Assembly (NCBI GenBank): GCA_965215995.1
Contig: OZ244128.1
Location: 4,836,001 to 4,900,000, forward strand
DNA from: SZUA-309 sp965215995
Lineage (GTDB): Bacteria > Pseudomonadota > Gammaproteobacteria > Pseudomonadales > Azotimanducaceae
Reading direction: 5' to 3'
Length of the DNA: 64,000 nt
A program made the position numbers and the translations under genes. The notes beneath the pieces are model-generated. The model did no database searches. It had not been told where the DNA came from and was given only the letters and a program-made list of their open reading frames with translations. Below, piece by piece: positions 1-8,182 of the stretch (positions are counted from its first letter, which is position 1; each line of letters begins with the position of its first letter).

Positions 1-534
1 CGCGACGCGACCCATCCGCTCGCGGAGTGCAGGCCAGACCGCATCACCGCTGGCGACGACTTCTCCATCTTCCAGCACCGTCTGCAGACGTCCGTAGGCG
101 TTTCCCCACTCCATTCGCTCGAAGACGGCGAGTGGTTCAGGATAGGTGATGTTCTGAATCCGGTGCTCGAAGAGCCACTCGAAATCCGGCGGGTCCTGGC
201 GTCGGTTGCCGGACTTCACCAGCCAGCGGTCGATGGTTTCCTGTTCTGCCGGAAACGCCGAGGCATCACCCGTGGCATCCCGATACTGGTCGATCGCCAG
301 TGTTTCCGATTCGATCATCTCGCCGACGACAATGGTCAGCTGATCGTTGTCCGCCAGGTACTGTATTTCTGCGATGTCCGATGGCCAGAAATGAGCCAGC
401 CCTCGTACGGCGATCAGGGCGAGCAAGCCGCCCACCGCGGCGATGCTGATACCCACTGCGGCCGCGTTCATCCAGATCCAGAGCTCACCGGAGGAGAACC
501 AGGTGCGGACGCTCGTCTTCTCTGCGTGCAGCAT
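1..534 (-). CDS. pstA: Phosphate ABC transporter permease PstA, N-terminal part
   Basis: Inner-membrane permease of the high-affinity phosphate importer, pairing with PstC. The ATG lies at 534 on the minus strand, just past the pstC stop (537-539), so the two are almost certainly cotranscribed. The visible 178 residues begin MLHAEKTSVRTWF, followed by a membrane segment at about residues 19-45 and then a long charged segment containing LADNDQLTIV and MIESETLAIDQ. Such a large soluble insert after the first helix is typical of the long PstA/PstC versions seen in pseudomonads and relatives, not the short E. coli form. The gene is cut by the window edge, so the permease core is not seen; the call rests on position after pstC and on this N-terminal layout. 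Confidence 0.85.
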   Translation of the reverse strand, partial: MLHAEKTSVRTWFSSGELWIWMNAAAVGISIAAVGGLLALIAVRGLAHFWPSDIAEIQYLADNDQLTIVVGEMIESETLAIDQYRDATGDASAFPAEQETIDRWLVKSGNRRQDPPDFEWLFEHRIQNITYPEPLAVFERMEWGNAYGRLQTVLEDGEVVASGDAVWPALRERMGRVA

Positions 535-536
535 GA

Positions 537-2720
537 TCAGAGGCTCCCGTACCGGCTTCGCAGGCGCTGCCTGACAACTTCAGCCACGGTGTTGAACACG
601 AAGGTGATCAGGAAAAGTACCAGGGCAGTGAGAAACAGGATCCGGTAATGGGAGCTGTCCACTTCAGACTCCGGCAGCTCGACAGCGATGTTTGCGGCAA
701 AGGTCCGCATGCCCTGGAAGATGTTCAGATCCATCACCGGTGTGTTGCCGGTGGCCATGAGCACGATCATGGTTTCTCCGACAGCCCGTCCCAAGCCGAT
801 CATCACAGCGGAGAAGATTCCGGGACTGGCGGTCAGGATCACCACGCGGACCAGCGTCTGCCAGCGTGTCGCACCCAGAGCGAGAGAGCCGTTGATGAGG
901 TGGGTCGGCACGCCATAGATCGCATCTTCGGCGATGGAGAAGATGACCGGAATGACCGCTAACCCCATCGCGAGCCCGATGACGAGCGCGTTCCGCTGAT
1001 CGTAGTCCAGGCCCATCACGGTCAGAAACCAGTTCCTCGAGTCGCCGCCAAAGAACACGTCTTCAAGGGTCGGGCCCAGACTGAAGGCGCCCATGACGGC
1101 CAGCACGATGACCGGCACGACGATCAGGCCATACCAGCCGTCCATCCGCTGGCGGACGGGATCGGGTAACCACTGCCAGGCAAGTGATAGGACGACGATG
1201 GCAGCCGGTAGCGCCAACATGATGGTAATCACCGCCGACAGGTTCGCTTCGATCAGAGGAGCCAGCCAGAGGCCGGCCAGGAAGCCGAGAATCACGGTTG
1301 GCAGTGCCGCCATGATCTCGATGCCTGGCTTCACAATGCGGCGCATGACGGGTGCCATGAAATAGGCCGTGTACAGAGCACCCATGATGGCGATAGGGAC
1401 CGCGAAGAGCATGGCGTAGAAGGCCGCTTTCAGCGTGCCGAACAGCAGCGGTGTCAGCGAAAACTTGGCTTCGAAATCATTGTCCGCCGACGAGGACTGC
1501 CAGCTGTACACCGGTTCCCGGTAACCCTCGTACCAGACCTTGGACCAGAGGGCGCTCATGGAAATATCCGGGTGCTCGTTCTCGAGGTGGTAGCTGGCGA
1601 CCGTGCCGTCGTCCTGAGCAAGCAGCATCAGATCGGAGCGGGGAGAAATGGCTGTAGCCCCGGATGCCTGGCCGACCGGATGTGAGGTGAGCACCCGGTC
1701 GGAAGTCGTGTACAAGAGGTGGGCCTGACCGTTGTTGTCAATTGCAGCAAAGCCCTTGCGACGCGGCTCTGGGATCAGGCGATGGGTCTCGGCCTTTATC
1801 TGGAACTGACGTACCGGCTCCAATGTCAGACCGAACTCGCCGCGGACCACGAACCACTGCGTGAGCTGTTGCTGATCATCGGCGGCGATCAGAGAGTAAC
1901 GACCGAGCAGCGGCTCGAGCGCAGTGAGTTTGGTGGTTTCCGGGATGAGCTGGCGCTGATGCAGGGGATTCAGCCGCCCGGATCGGGTGATCTCGTAGAT
2001 GGCCACATCGCCGGAATCAGTGAGCAGGTAGAGCCATTGAGCGCGTGGCCCAAACACGACCCTGTCGAATGTCCGGTCCAGCTCGATGTCCCTTGAACGG
2101 GGGAACTCCAGATCGAAATCCGGTTCCGCATCCCGGTAACGGTCCAATGTCAACGTGCTGCCATTGAGGTAGGCAACGCTCAGGGTGCTGCCGGCCAGGT
2201 GCACGTCGAAATCGCTGACCTCGCCCAGGTCCAGCCACTGATCACTGAAGATATAGGCCAGGTCCGAGCCGATCGAGCGAACGTCGCCATCGAAGGAAAT
2301 CGGATACCTGGCCTCGAACAGGTTCAGCTCGCCGTCTGTCGTGAGCAGCGCGTAGGAAGCGGAACGGGGGTATATCGCTTTGACGGTCTGAATGGGTCGT
2401 TCCAGGGAGATCTGGTGACGGGTCGTGCCATCCGCCAGATCCCAGAAACGCACCTCGCCGGTGGCATCGAAGGCGAGCCCGATCTCATCGCTCTCGTTTA
2501 CATCGAGAAACACGGGCGTGGTGGTGTCGAGCTCGTAGACCTGACCAGCTTCGATTGCCGCGTCACCGAAGATAGGTATCACTACCCAGAGCAGGTAGAA
2601 AAAGATGAGCGCGATCGCTCCGATCACCGCACCACCGCCCAGGGCAACGACGTGCTGCGTGATGGTATTCACCCAACGCCGACGCCCAGGCAGAGTGTGC
2701 AACTCAGCCTTAGCTTCCAT
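537..2720 (-). CDS. pstC: Phosphate ABC transporter permease PstC, long form
   Basis: Permease subunit of the PstSCAB phosphate importer. The 727-residue product has one N-terminal membrane helix (about residues 25-50, GGGAVIGAIALIFFYLL), a soluble region of about 350 residues that reads like degenerate beta-propeller blades (repeats such as GEVRFWDLADGTT, DGELNLFEA, DGTVASYHLENE), and then a permease core with about six helices. The core carries the conserved binding-protein-dependent transport signature around EDAIYGVPTHLINGSLALGATRWQTL and GRAVGETMIVLMATGNTP. E. coli PstC has about 320 residues, so the extra mass is the periplasmic domain. It follows pstS with a 190-bp gap holding a stem-loop. 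The assignment is firm; the role of the propeller-like insert is unknown. Confidence 0.93.
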   Translation of the reverse strand: MEAKAELHTLPGRRRWVNTITQHVVALGGGAVIGAIALIFFYLLWVVIPIFGDAAIEAGQVYELDTTTPVFLDVNESDEIGLAFDATGEVRFWDLADGTTRHQISLERPIQTVKAIYPRSASYALLTTDGELNLFEARYPISFDGDVRSIGSDLAYIFSDQWLDLGEVSDFDVHLAGSTLSVAYLNGSTLTLDRYRDAEPDFDLEFPRSRDIELDRTFDRVVFGPRAQWLYLLTDSGDVAIYEITRSGRLNPLHQRQLIPETTKLTALEPLLGRYSLIAADDQQQLTQWFVVRGEFGLTLEPVRQFQIKAETHRLIPEPRRKGFAAIDNNGQAHLLYTTSDRVLTSHPVGQASGATAISPRSDLMLLAQDDGTVASYHLENEHPDISMSALWSKVWYEGYREPVYSWQSSSADNDFEAKFSLTPLLFGTLKAAFYAMLFAVPIAIMGALYTAYFMAPVMRRIVKPGIEIMAALPTVILGFLAGLWLAPLIEANLSAVITIMLALPAAIVVLSLAWQWLPDPVRQRMDGWYGLIVVPVIVLAVMGAFSLGPTLEDVFFGGDSRNWFLTVMGLDYDQRNALVIGLAMGLAVIPVIFSIAEDAIYGVPTHLINGSLALGATRWQTLVRVVILTASPGIFSAVMIGLGRAVGETMIVLMATGNTPVMDLNIFQGMRTFAANIAVELPESEVDSSHYRILFLTALVLFLITFVFNTVAEVVRQRLRSRYGSL

Positions 2721-2871
2721 CTCTACTCCTGTGGTTCCCGCCCCGTTGGAACTGGCCGTGCTGTGCGGCCATTCCCCAATGTCTTAGTTTTTCTTCTGTT
2801 TGCAACGACCGACCATCGCAGTTAGCTGCCAGTCCTGCATACCAGCATGCAACGCTGGCCTGAACCGGCAT

Positions 2872-2898
2872 CCCGACCCGACAGGCCGCCGGGTCGGG
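2872..2898 (-). promoter_or_regulatory. Stem-loop between pstS and pstC
   Basis: A perfect 9-bp inverted repeat (cccgacccg at 2872-2880 and cgggtcggg at 2890-2898) with a 9-nt loop sits 15 bp downstream of the pstS stop. No T tract follows on the minus strand, so it is not a canonical terminator. Known pst operons make more binding protein than permease; a hairpin here could protect the pstS 3' end or attenuate read-through into pstC. That role is inference. Confidence 0.55.
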
Positions 2899-2912
2899 TA
2901 CGCTCAGCGGGC

Positions 2913-3869
2913 TTATTGCAGCTTCCTGAGCTCGCGTCCAGCGATACTTGCGGAGACGGGAATATAGCCGTCTTTTGCTACGATTTCTTGACCTTCTTTG
3001 GACAGGACGAGCTTGAGAAACTCGGCCTCCAACGGCGACAGCGGAGTGTCTGGCTTTTTGTTCACGTAGACGTACAGATAGCGGGCCAGCGGGTAGTCGC
3101 CGGAGGCCACGTTCTCGGCGTTTGCCGGGATCGCCTCGGCACCGTCTTCTTCGGCGATGGGTACCGCCCTCACGCCGGAGGTGATGTAGCCGATACCCGA
3201 GTAGCCGATGCCGTTGAGCGAAGAGGCGACAGCCTGCACCACGCTTGCGGAGCCTGGTTGTTCGTTCACCGTGTTCTTGAAGTCACCGGAGCAAAGGGCC
3301 TCCTGCTTGAAGTAACCATAGGTTCCGGAGACGGAGTTGCGCCCGTAGAGCTGGGTTGGCCGGTCGGCCCAGGTGCCCGTGAGCCCCGTTTGACCCCAGT
3401 TGCCGATATCAGCGGAAGAGCCGCAACGGCGGGTGACGGAGAAGATGGCATCCACCTGTGGGATGCTCAGCGAGTCGATGGGATTGTCTTTATGCACGTA
3501 GACGGCCAGCGCATCGACAGCCACCCGGACTGCCGTTGGCTTGTAACCGAACCGGGCCTCGAATGCCTCGATTTCCTTGTCCTTCATCTGCCGGCTCATG
3601 GGGCCGAAGTTGGACGTTCCTTCCGTGAGGGCCGGTGGTGCGGTGGATGATCCAGCCGCCTGTACCTGAATATTGACGTTCGGATAGGCCTTCTTGAAGG
3701 CTTCGGTCCACATCGTCATCAGGTTGGCCAGGGTGTCGGACCCGGTGCTCGACAGGTTGCCCGAGATGCCGCTGACCCGCTCATAGGGAGCGAGCTCGCC
3801 ATCGGCGGCCTGGGCTGTCCCCAGACTGGCTAGAAGGAGGAAGGTGGTAAAAAGCTTCAGGAATCTCAT
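2913..3869 (-). CDS. pstS: Periplasmic phosphate-binding protein PstS
   Basis: Captures inorganic phosphate in the periplasm and delivers it to PstC/PstA. The 318-residue product starts with a clear signal peptide (MRFLKLFTTFLLLASLGTAQA, cleavage near residue 21-22). It shows the PBP-like phosphate-binding loops: SSTGSDTLANL near the N terminus, AAGSSTAPPAL, and GRNSVSGTYGYFKQEALC. It resembles the PstS group common in marine and pseudomonad gammaproteobacteria. Its ATG (3867-3869) overlaps the phoR stop in an ATGA arrangement, so translation of the binding protein is coupled to the sensor kinase, an order different from E. coli where phoBR and pst are separate operons. Confidence 0.93.
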   Translation of the reverse strand: MRFLKLFTTFLLLASLGTAQAADGELAPYERVSGISGNLSSTGSDTLANLMTMWTEAFKKAYPNVNIQVQAAGSSTAPPALTEGTSNFGPMSRQMKDKEIEAFEARFGYKPTAVRVAVDALAVYVHKDNPIDSLSIPQVDAIFSVTRRCGSSADIGNWGQTGLTGTWADRPTQLYGRNSVSGTYGYFKQEALCSGDFKNTVNEQPGSASVVQAVASSLNGIGYSGIGYITSGVRAVPIAEEDGAEAIPANAENVASGDYPLARYLYVYVNKKPDTPLSPLEAEFLKLVLSKEGQEIVAKDGYIPVSASIAGRELRKLQ

Positions 3870-5173
3870 GGATGCTCCTTTTGGTGAGGTGAGTCGGCGA
3901 TCTGTGCCTGTGGGAAGACACAGAAAAAGGTGCTGCCTCTGCCGAGCTCACTGGTGACCTGAAGTTCGGTGTTGTGCCGCTTCAGGACGTGTTTGACGAT
4001 GGCGAGTCCGAGTCCGGTCCCGCCGCGAACGCGTGATTGCGCGAGGTCCACGCGATAAAAACGTTCAGTAATTCTGGAAAGGTGCTCTTTCGGAATGCCC
4101 ATCCCCTCATCGCACACTGCAAACATCACTCCACCTTCGGTGGGGCGCCATTCGATCCGAATCCTCCCGCCGTCCGGACTGTAGCGAACGGCGTTGGTCA
4201 CGAGATTCAGACAGGCGCTGTGCAGCTCGCTGTCGATGCCAAGCACATAGGCCTGGCAGTCCTCCTCTACTTCCACCTGGTGACGCCCGCCGGAGAGCAT
4301 TCTGGCGTCTGCGGCAATGGCGTTGAGAATGACGCCCATATCGACGGGCACGAGTTCCTCGGAGGCAGGGCTGGGGCTCGCCTCCAGGCGGGTGAGCAGC
4401 AACAGATCGTCGACGAGGGCCCGCATCCGGGTGGTGGGAGAGAGCAGCTTGCCGATCAGCTCCTGGCTGGTTTCCCGATCCAGATCCTCGCTCATCAGGG
4501 TCTCGATGTAGCCAACGATGACGGTCAGTGGTGTGCGCAGCTCGTGGGAAACGTTGGCGATGAAATCCTGGCGCATGCTGAGCAGTCGATTCAGTTCCGT
4601 GACGTCTCGGACCAGAACCATGGCTCTGTCCGCACCCATCTCGATGCGTCGCGCTTCGAGGCGGGTGTCTTCGTCGAAGGGACTGGAAAACTCGACGATA
4701 TCGCCTTCGATCTGGCCCTTGGTCAAGGAGATGAATTCCGGCTCCCGTACCAGCGAGCCCAGTTGATTCCCCGTGTCGCGAGGGGTGAGATGCAGCATCT
4801 TCTGGGCGGCGATATTCAGATTCTCAATGCTGCCGGTAACATCGACGATGACGGCGGCATCCGGGAGGGCATCGGTGATAGACCGCAACGTTTTGAACTG
4901 GGCGAGCGTCACACGATGCCGCTGACGCGATCGACGGATGGCCCTGTAGGCCTGGTAGGCAAGAAACTGCCAGGGCTCCATCTCGTTGGTTGGTCGGGTC
5001 AACGGTCGCGTCGACCAGCGGATCAGCTGAGCTCGCTGTCGATGTTGAATGAGGATCCAGATGAGGGCCGCTGCAAACAGCGTCCAACCCAATGTGCCGG
5101 TCAGCCAGCCTGCGAGGAGAGCCACCAGCAAAAGCCCGCTTGCGAGCAGCAATTCCTGGCGGCTTGGATTCAT
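3866..5173 (-). CDS. phoR: Phosphate regulon sensor histidine kinase PhoR
   Basis: Membrane-bound kinase that phosphorylates PhoB when phosphate is scarce. Of its 435 residues, the first 45 form two close hydrophobic helices (LLLASGLLLVALLAGWL and TLFAAALIWILI), followed by a linker, a PAS domain (about 90-190, SITDALPDAAVIVDVTG), a HisKA dimerisation box with the phospho-acceptor His210 in FIANVSHELRTP, and a HATPase domain with NLVTNAVRYSPDGG (N box), CDEGMGIP (G1) and RGGTGLGLAIVKHV (G2). Length and order match E. coli PhoR (431 residues). Its start overlaps the phoB stop and its stop overlaps the pstS start, giving a tightly coupled phoB-phoR-pstS unit. Confidence 0.95.
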   Translation of the reverse strand: MNPSRQELLLASGLLLVALLAGWLTGTLGWTLFAAALIWILIQHRQRAQLIRWSTRPLTRPTNEMEPWQFLAYQAYRAIRRSRQRHRVTLAQFKTLRSITDALPDAAVIVDVTGSIENLNIAAQKMLHLTPRDTGNQLGSLVREPEFISLTKGQIEGDIVEFSSPFDEDTRLEARRIEMGADRAMVLVRDVTELNRLLSMRQDFIANVSHELRTPLTVIVGYIETLMSEDLDRETSQELIGKLLSPTTRMRALVDDLLLLTRLEASPSPASEELVPVDMGVILNAIAADARMLSGGRHQVEVEEDCQAYVLGIDSELHSACLNLVTNAVRYSPDGGRIRIEWRPTEGGVMFAVCDEGMGIPKEHLSRITERFYRVDLAQSRVRGGTGLGLAIVKHVLKRHNTELQVTSELGRGSTFFCVFPQAQIADSPHQKEHP

Positions 5174-5859
5174 TGCGGTGCGGTGAACCGGTAGCCGACG
5201 CCGCGCACGGTCTGTATGGCCGTATGGACACCGAAAGGTTTGAGCGCCTTGCGCAGGCGCAGCACGTGGACGTCCACGGTCCTCTCTTCGACGTAGACGC
5301 TACGGCCCCAGACCCGGTCCAGGAGTTGAGAGCGATCGAACGCACGATCCGGATGGTTCATGAAATGTTCCAGCAGCCGGAACTCGGTTGGCCCCATCTT
5401 CACCACCTCGCCCTGCACGCTGACCTGATGGGCGGCAAGATTCATGCTGATCGGACCGGCCTCCAGAATCCCATCATCCGGCGTGCCCGTGCGGCGCAGA
5501 AGGGCCTTCACCCGAGCGATGAGCTCTCTGGGTGAAAACGGCTTGACGATGTAGTCGTCGACCCCGGACTCAAAGCTCTTCAGCTTGTCCGATTCTTCGC
5601 CGCGGGCAGTCAGCATGATGATTGGCAGCTGAGCCGTATGCTCATCGCGCCGCAGTCGCCTGGCCAGGTCCACTCCGCTCATACCAGGTAGCATCCAGTC
5701 GATGATGACCATGCTGGGCAGCAGCCCATCGAGCTTGTGCAGAGCATCTTCGGCAGTCTCTGCCTCCCAGACCTGGTAACCGGCGCGGGAGAGGGCGAAG
5801 TTGAGCATGTCGCGGATGTCCGGTTCGTCTTCTACGAGCAGAATGGTGTTGGTACTCAT
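5170..5859 (-). CDS. phoB: Phosphate regulon response regulator PhoB
   Basis: OmpR-family activator that binds Pho boxes and recruits sigma-70 RNA polymerase. The ATG at 5859 gives MSTNTILLVEDEPDIRD and a 229-residue protein, the usual PhoB length; a longer in-frame reading from 5937 is possible but would run through the promoter. The receiver domain has acidic pair Glu10/Asp11, phospho-acceptor Asp54 (VIIDWMLPG), and the conserved threonine and lysine (LTARG, YIVKPFS). The C-terminal winged helix contains FRLLEHFMNHPDRAFDRSQLLD and ERTVDVHVLRLRKAL. It sits downstream of tandem Pho boxes, so autoregulation is expected. Confidence 0.95.
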   Translation of the reverse strand: MSTNTILLVEDEPDIRDMLNFALSRAGYQVWEAETAEDALHKLDGLLPSMVIIDWMLPGMSGVDLARRLRRDEHTAQLPIIMLTARGEESDKLKSFESGVDDYIVKPFSPRELIARVKALLRRTGTPDDGILEAGPISMNLAAHQVSVQGEVVKMGPTEFRLLEHFMNHPDRAFDRSQLLDRVWGRSVYVEERTVDVHVLRLRKALKPFGVHTAIQTVRGVGYRFTAPQ

Positions 5860-5908
5860 CGTCTCAGGTATGAAACTCTCTGGTTGCTGGAGGTCGTTTC
5901 GCATCAAA

Positions 5909-5942
5909 ATTACACCGGAAGAGTGTGACAGGTGCATGACGA
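5909..5942 (-). promoter_or_regulatory. Pho box and -10 element directly upstream of phoB
   Basis: On the minus strand two 7-bp PhoB half-sites, TCGTCAT (5942-5936) and CTGTCAC (5931-5925), are separated by 4 bp as in the known consensus CTGTCAT-N4-CTGTCAT. Ten bp further lies TGTAAT (5914-5909), five of six matches to the -10 hexamer and at the spacing typical of PhoB-dependent promoters that lack a -35. A further CTGTCAC half-site lies upstream at 5962-5956. The predicted transcript starts about 45 nt before the phoB ATG. Confidence 0.75.
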
Positions 5943-6025
5943 TGAATTGCGCTGTGTGACAGCTCGATCACGGGCTTGATAGCCATGTGCGCTGTCGATT
6001 CGGCTTCGTTATGGAGATGGCGCGC

Positions 6026-6059
6026 ATTGTGCGGCCAGATTGTTACAGTTTTGTGACAC
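6026..6059 (-). promoter_or_regulatory. Second Pho box with -10 element, phoB upstream region
   Basis: Minus-strand half-sites GTGTCAC (6059-6053) and CTGTAAC (6048-6042) with AAAA between them match the Pho box consensus closely. Exactly 10 bp downstream is CACAAT (6031-6026), the same -10-like hexamer, followed by GCGCG, as is found downstream of the Pho box of the porin gene near 57408. This suggests a second, upstream Pho promoter reading towards phoB. Confidence 0.65.
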
Positions 6060-6072
6060 CAAGTCCGCCTAG

Positions 6073-6090
6073 ATGGCAGCTTTGTGACGG
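6073..6090 (-). promoter_or_regulatory. Third Pho box, phoB upstream region
   Basis: Half-sites CCGTCAC (6090-6084) and CTGCCAT (6079-6073), separated by AAAG, form a weaker Pho box 13 bp upstream of the second one. Together the region 5925-6090 holds three 18-bp boxes plus one lone half-site, all in the same orientation, implying cooperative PhoB binding. Confidence 0.5.
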
Positions 6091-6131
6091 TAGCAGTCGG
6101 CGTTAAGAGCAATGAATTCCCGTACGGCGCA

Positions 6132-6159
6132 TTGACCCGGGATGGGAAACGGCTATGGT
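6132..6159 (+). promoter_or_regulatory. Sigma-70-like promoter for the dienelactone hydrolase gene
   Basis: TTGACC (6132-6137) and TATGGT (6154-6159) are separated by 16 bp, five and four matches to the -35 and -10 consensus. The predicted start is about 30 nt before the ATG at 6196. It is divergent from the Pho promoters. Confidence 0.5.
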
Positions 6160-6195
6160 GCGTGCGACGCTTGCTGATCATCAATGGAGGTTGCA

Positions 6196-6867
6196 ATGGG
6201 AGACAAGATACAGATCCGCTCACAGGATGGATTCGCGCTGGGGGCCTATGCGGCGGAGCCGGATGGTGATGCGAAGGGCGCCATCGTCGTCATCCAGGAA
6301 ATTTTCGGGGTGAACGCACATATCCGTGGCGTCGTCGACGGCTATGCGGGGGCTGGCTATTACGCGGTCGCGCCGCAGATCTTCGACCGCGTGGAACGGG
6401 ACATCGAGCTTGGCTACGAAGAAGCCGACATGGGGGCGGGCATCGAAATCGCCTTCGAGAAGCTCAACCGCGATCTGGCGTTGCAGGATATCCAGGCCGC
6501 TATCGAGCACGCATCCGTGCAGGGCAAGGTGGGCGTGGTCGGCTACTGCTTCGGCGGGCTCCTGACCTGGCTGGCAGCTTGCGAGCTGGAAGGCGTCAGC
6601 GCTGCTTCTTCTTACTATGGTGGGGGGGTTGCTGCAGAGGTGGCACGTTCAGCTCGCTGCCCGGTCATGATGCACTTCGGCGAGCTGGATGCGCATATCC
6701 CCATGTCGGACGTGGACAAGGTGCGCGCCGCGCAACCGGATGTGGACGTGTTCGTGTACGCCGCCGATCACGGCTTCAATTGCGATCACCGGGGTAGCTA
6801 TGATCAGGCTTCGGCGGAGCTGGCATTGTCTCGCACTCTGGAGCATTTCGAGCGACACCTGGCCTGA
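6196..6867 (+). CDS. Dienelactone hydrolase family protein
   Basis: Cytoplasmic alpha/beta hydrolase; the family opens dienelactones or cleaves related esters, but the true substrate here is unknown. The start at 6196 (MGDKIQIRSQDGFALG) follows the Shine-Dalgarno GGAGG at 6186-6190 at good spacing and gives 223 residues, the family length. The nucleophile elbow is GYCFGG with Cys118, as in true dienelactone hydrolases which use Cys rather than Ser; the Asp lies in FGELDAHIP and the His in YAADHGFNCDHR. It stands alone between the Pho operon and the TonB operon and is divergent from phoB. A role in phosphate metabolism is not indicated. Confidence 0.85.
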   Translation: MGDKIQIRSQDGFALGAYAAEPDGDAKGAIVVIQEIFGVNAHIRGVVDGYAGAGYYAVAPQIFDRVERDIELGYEEADMGAGIEIAFEKLNRDLALQDIQAAIEHASVQGKVGVVGYCFGGLLTWLAACELEGVSAASSYYGGGVAAEVARSARCPVMMHFGELDAHIPMSDVDKVRAAQPDVDVFVYAADHGFNCDHRGSYDQASAELALSRTLEHFERHLA

Positions 6868-7405
6868 CAGCTGCGTAAACTGGGCGCCGGCCGGAAAGGC
6901 CCGGAATATCTGGCGCTGGGCGGGGGTTCACGCTTGACTTCCATGAGTCGTTTGTTGATCCTTCGCCCCACTAGTAAAGGGGCGGGGCATTCATAAACGA
7001 GAATGGGGATATCAATCCCGGTTCTTCGAATCCCGCATATGTCGGTCCCGTGAGGGAATGCGATGCCGTTAGATGGGAAACCATGTGACAGCCATATGGA
7101 CAGCCATGTGGAGTCGTATGGAAAGCCAGGTGGAAGACCAGGTGGAAAGCCAGACGGATTCGCAAATCGGGGCAGACGCAAAAGAATTTTGAGTTTCCCG
7201 TCAAGCACGGGGTGTGGCGCCTATGCGCCTAGATTCGTGCGAATCATCTCAGCTTGATGAAATGCTGTTTGATCGGCGAGGACTCGAAACCGGGTACGTA
7301 AAAAGTACCTCAGATAAGAAGGGTGCGGATATAGGCTGCAACGCGAGGGAGACACAACTCGGGCAGGCCAATCTGACAGTACTAATCAATCCCGTAGGAA
7401 GTCGT
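6868..7405 (+). other. Intergenic region with 11-12-bp tandem repeats before the TonB operon
   Basis: This 538-bp stretch has no convincing gene. A hairpin (CGCCCC 6964-6969 / GGGGCG 6979-6984) after the hydrolase could be a weak terminator but lacks a T tract. From 7081 to 7161 there are seven imperfect direct repeats of 11 or 12 bp with consensus near CCATGTGGAAAG; several units centre on the palindrome CCANNTGG (CCATATGG, CCATGTGG, CCAGGTGG twice). A clear promoter for the downstream operon was not found. Short ORFs across the repeats are low-complexity and lack ribosome binding sites. Confidence 0.6.
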
Positions 7406-8182
7406 ATGAATAAACAACGGAACAGGTTTGTAGCGACGCTGCTTATTGCAGTGTCGGCAGTGCTTGGTGGCACGGCCTCGGCTGCAACGTTGAATGATAT
7501 CTTCGCGGTGGCGGAGGAGCTGAATACTCAGGCTCTCCGGTCTCAGTCGAAGATCGATGCACTCACGGAGGAAACCCGTCAGCTGCTCGCCGAGTACAAG
7601 ACGGTTCTCAAAGAGATCCAGGGGTTGAGGGTTTACAACCGACAGCTGGAGAAGCAGATCGCCAACCAGGAAGCCGAAATGGCACAGCTGTCAGCCTCCA
7701 TCGACGAGGTGACGGTGATCGAACGGCAGATCACGCCGTTGATGATGCGCATGATTGACGGCCTGGAGCAGTTCGTTTCGCTGGATCTGCCTTTCCTCAC
7801 CTCGGAGCGGGCAAATCGTCTCGACACCCTTCGCGAGATGATGGACCGGGCGGATGTGGCAGTCAGTGAGAAGCTCTCCCAGATTCTGCGGGCCTACCAG
7901 ATTGAAAACGAGTACGGGCGGACCATCTCTGCCTACCCGGACACGATCAACATCAGTGGCACCGACCGAAAGGTGGACGTGCTGCAGGTGGGTCGTGTGT
8001 CCCTCATGTACCAGACTCCTGACGGTGAGGAGACCGGCCGCTTCAACGCCGACTCCGGCCAGTGGGAGCAGGTGGACGACGTGTTCAAGACGCCGGTTCA
8101 GAACGGTATCCGCATGGCCCGCCAGCAGATGTCATACGATCTGTTGAGCCTGCCTGTCGCCGGCCCGGAGAATGCACAATGA
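7406..8182 (+). CDS. DUF3450-type periplasmic coiled-coil protein of a TonB system
   Basis: First gene of a six-gene TonB operon. The ATG at 7406 follows AGGAA and yields a signal peptide (MNKQRNRFVATLLIAVSAVLGGTASA) and a mature protein of about 230 residues dominated by heptad-like coiled coil (about residues 45-130, SKIDALTEETRQLLAEYKTV onward). DUF3450 proteins regularly precede TtpC-ExbB-ExbD-TonB-TPR operons in marine gammaproteobacteria; their mechanism is not established. A C-terminal globular part contains ISGTDRKVDVLQVGRVSLMYQTPDG. An upstream in-frame extension to 7214 has no ribosome binding site and would bury the signal peptide. The stop overlaps the next start (ATGA). Confidence 0.85.
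   Translation: MNKQRNRFVATLLIAVSAVLGGTASAATLNDIFAVAEELNTQALRSQSKIDALTEETRQLLAEYKTVLKEIQGLRVYNRQLEKQIANQEAEMAQLSASIDEVTVIERQITPLMMRMIDGLEQFVSLDLPFLTSERANRLDTLREMMDRADVAVSEKLSQILRAYQIENEYGRTISAYPDTINISGTDRKVDVLQVGRVSLMYQTPDGEETGRFNADSGQWEQVDDVFKTPVQNGIRMARQQMSYDLLSLPVAGPENAQ

Noticed and set aside
7063..7257. Short plus-strand frame through the tandem repeats
   Set aside because: Low-complexity product that merely reads the repeats; no ribosome binding site.
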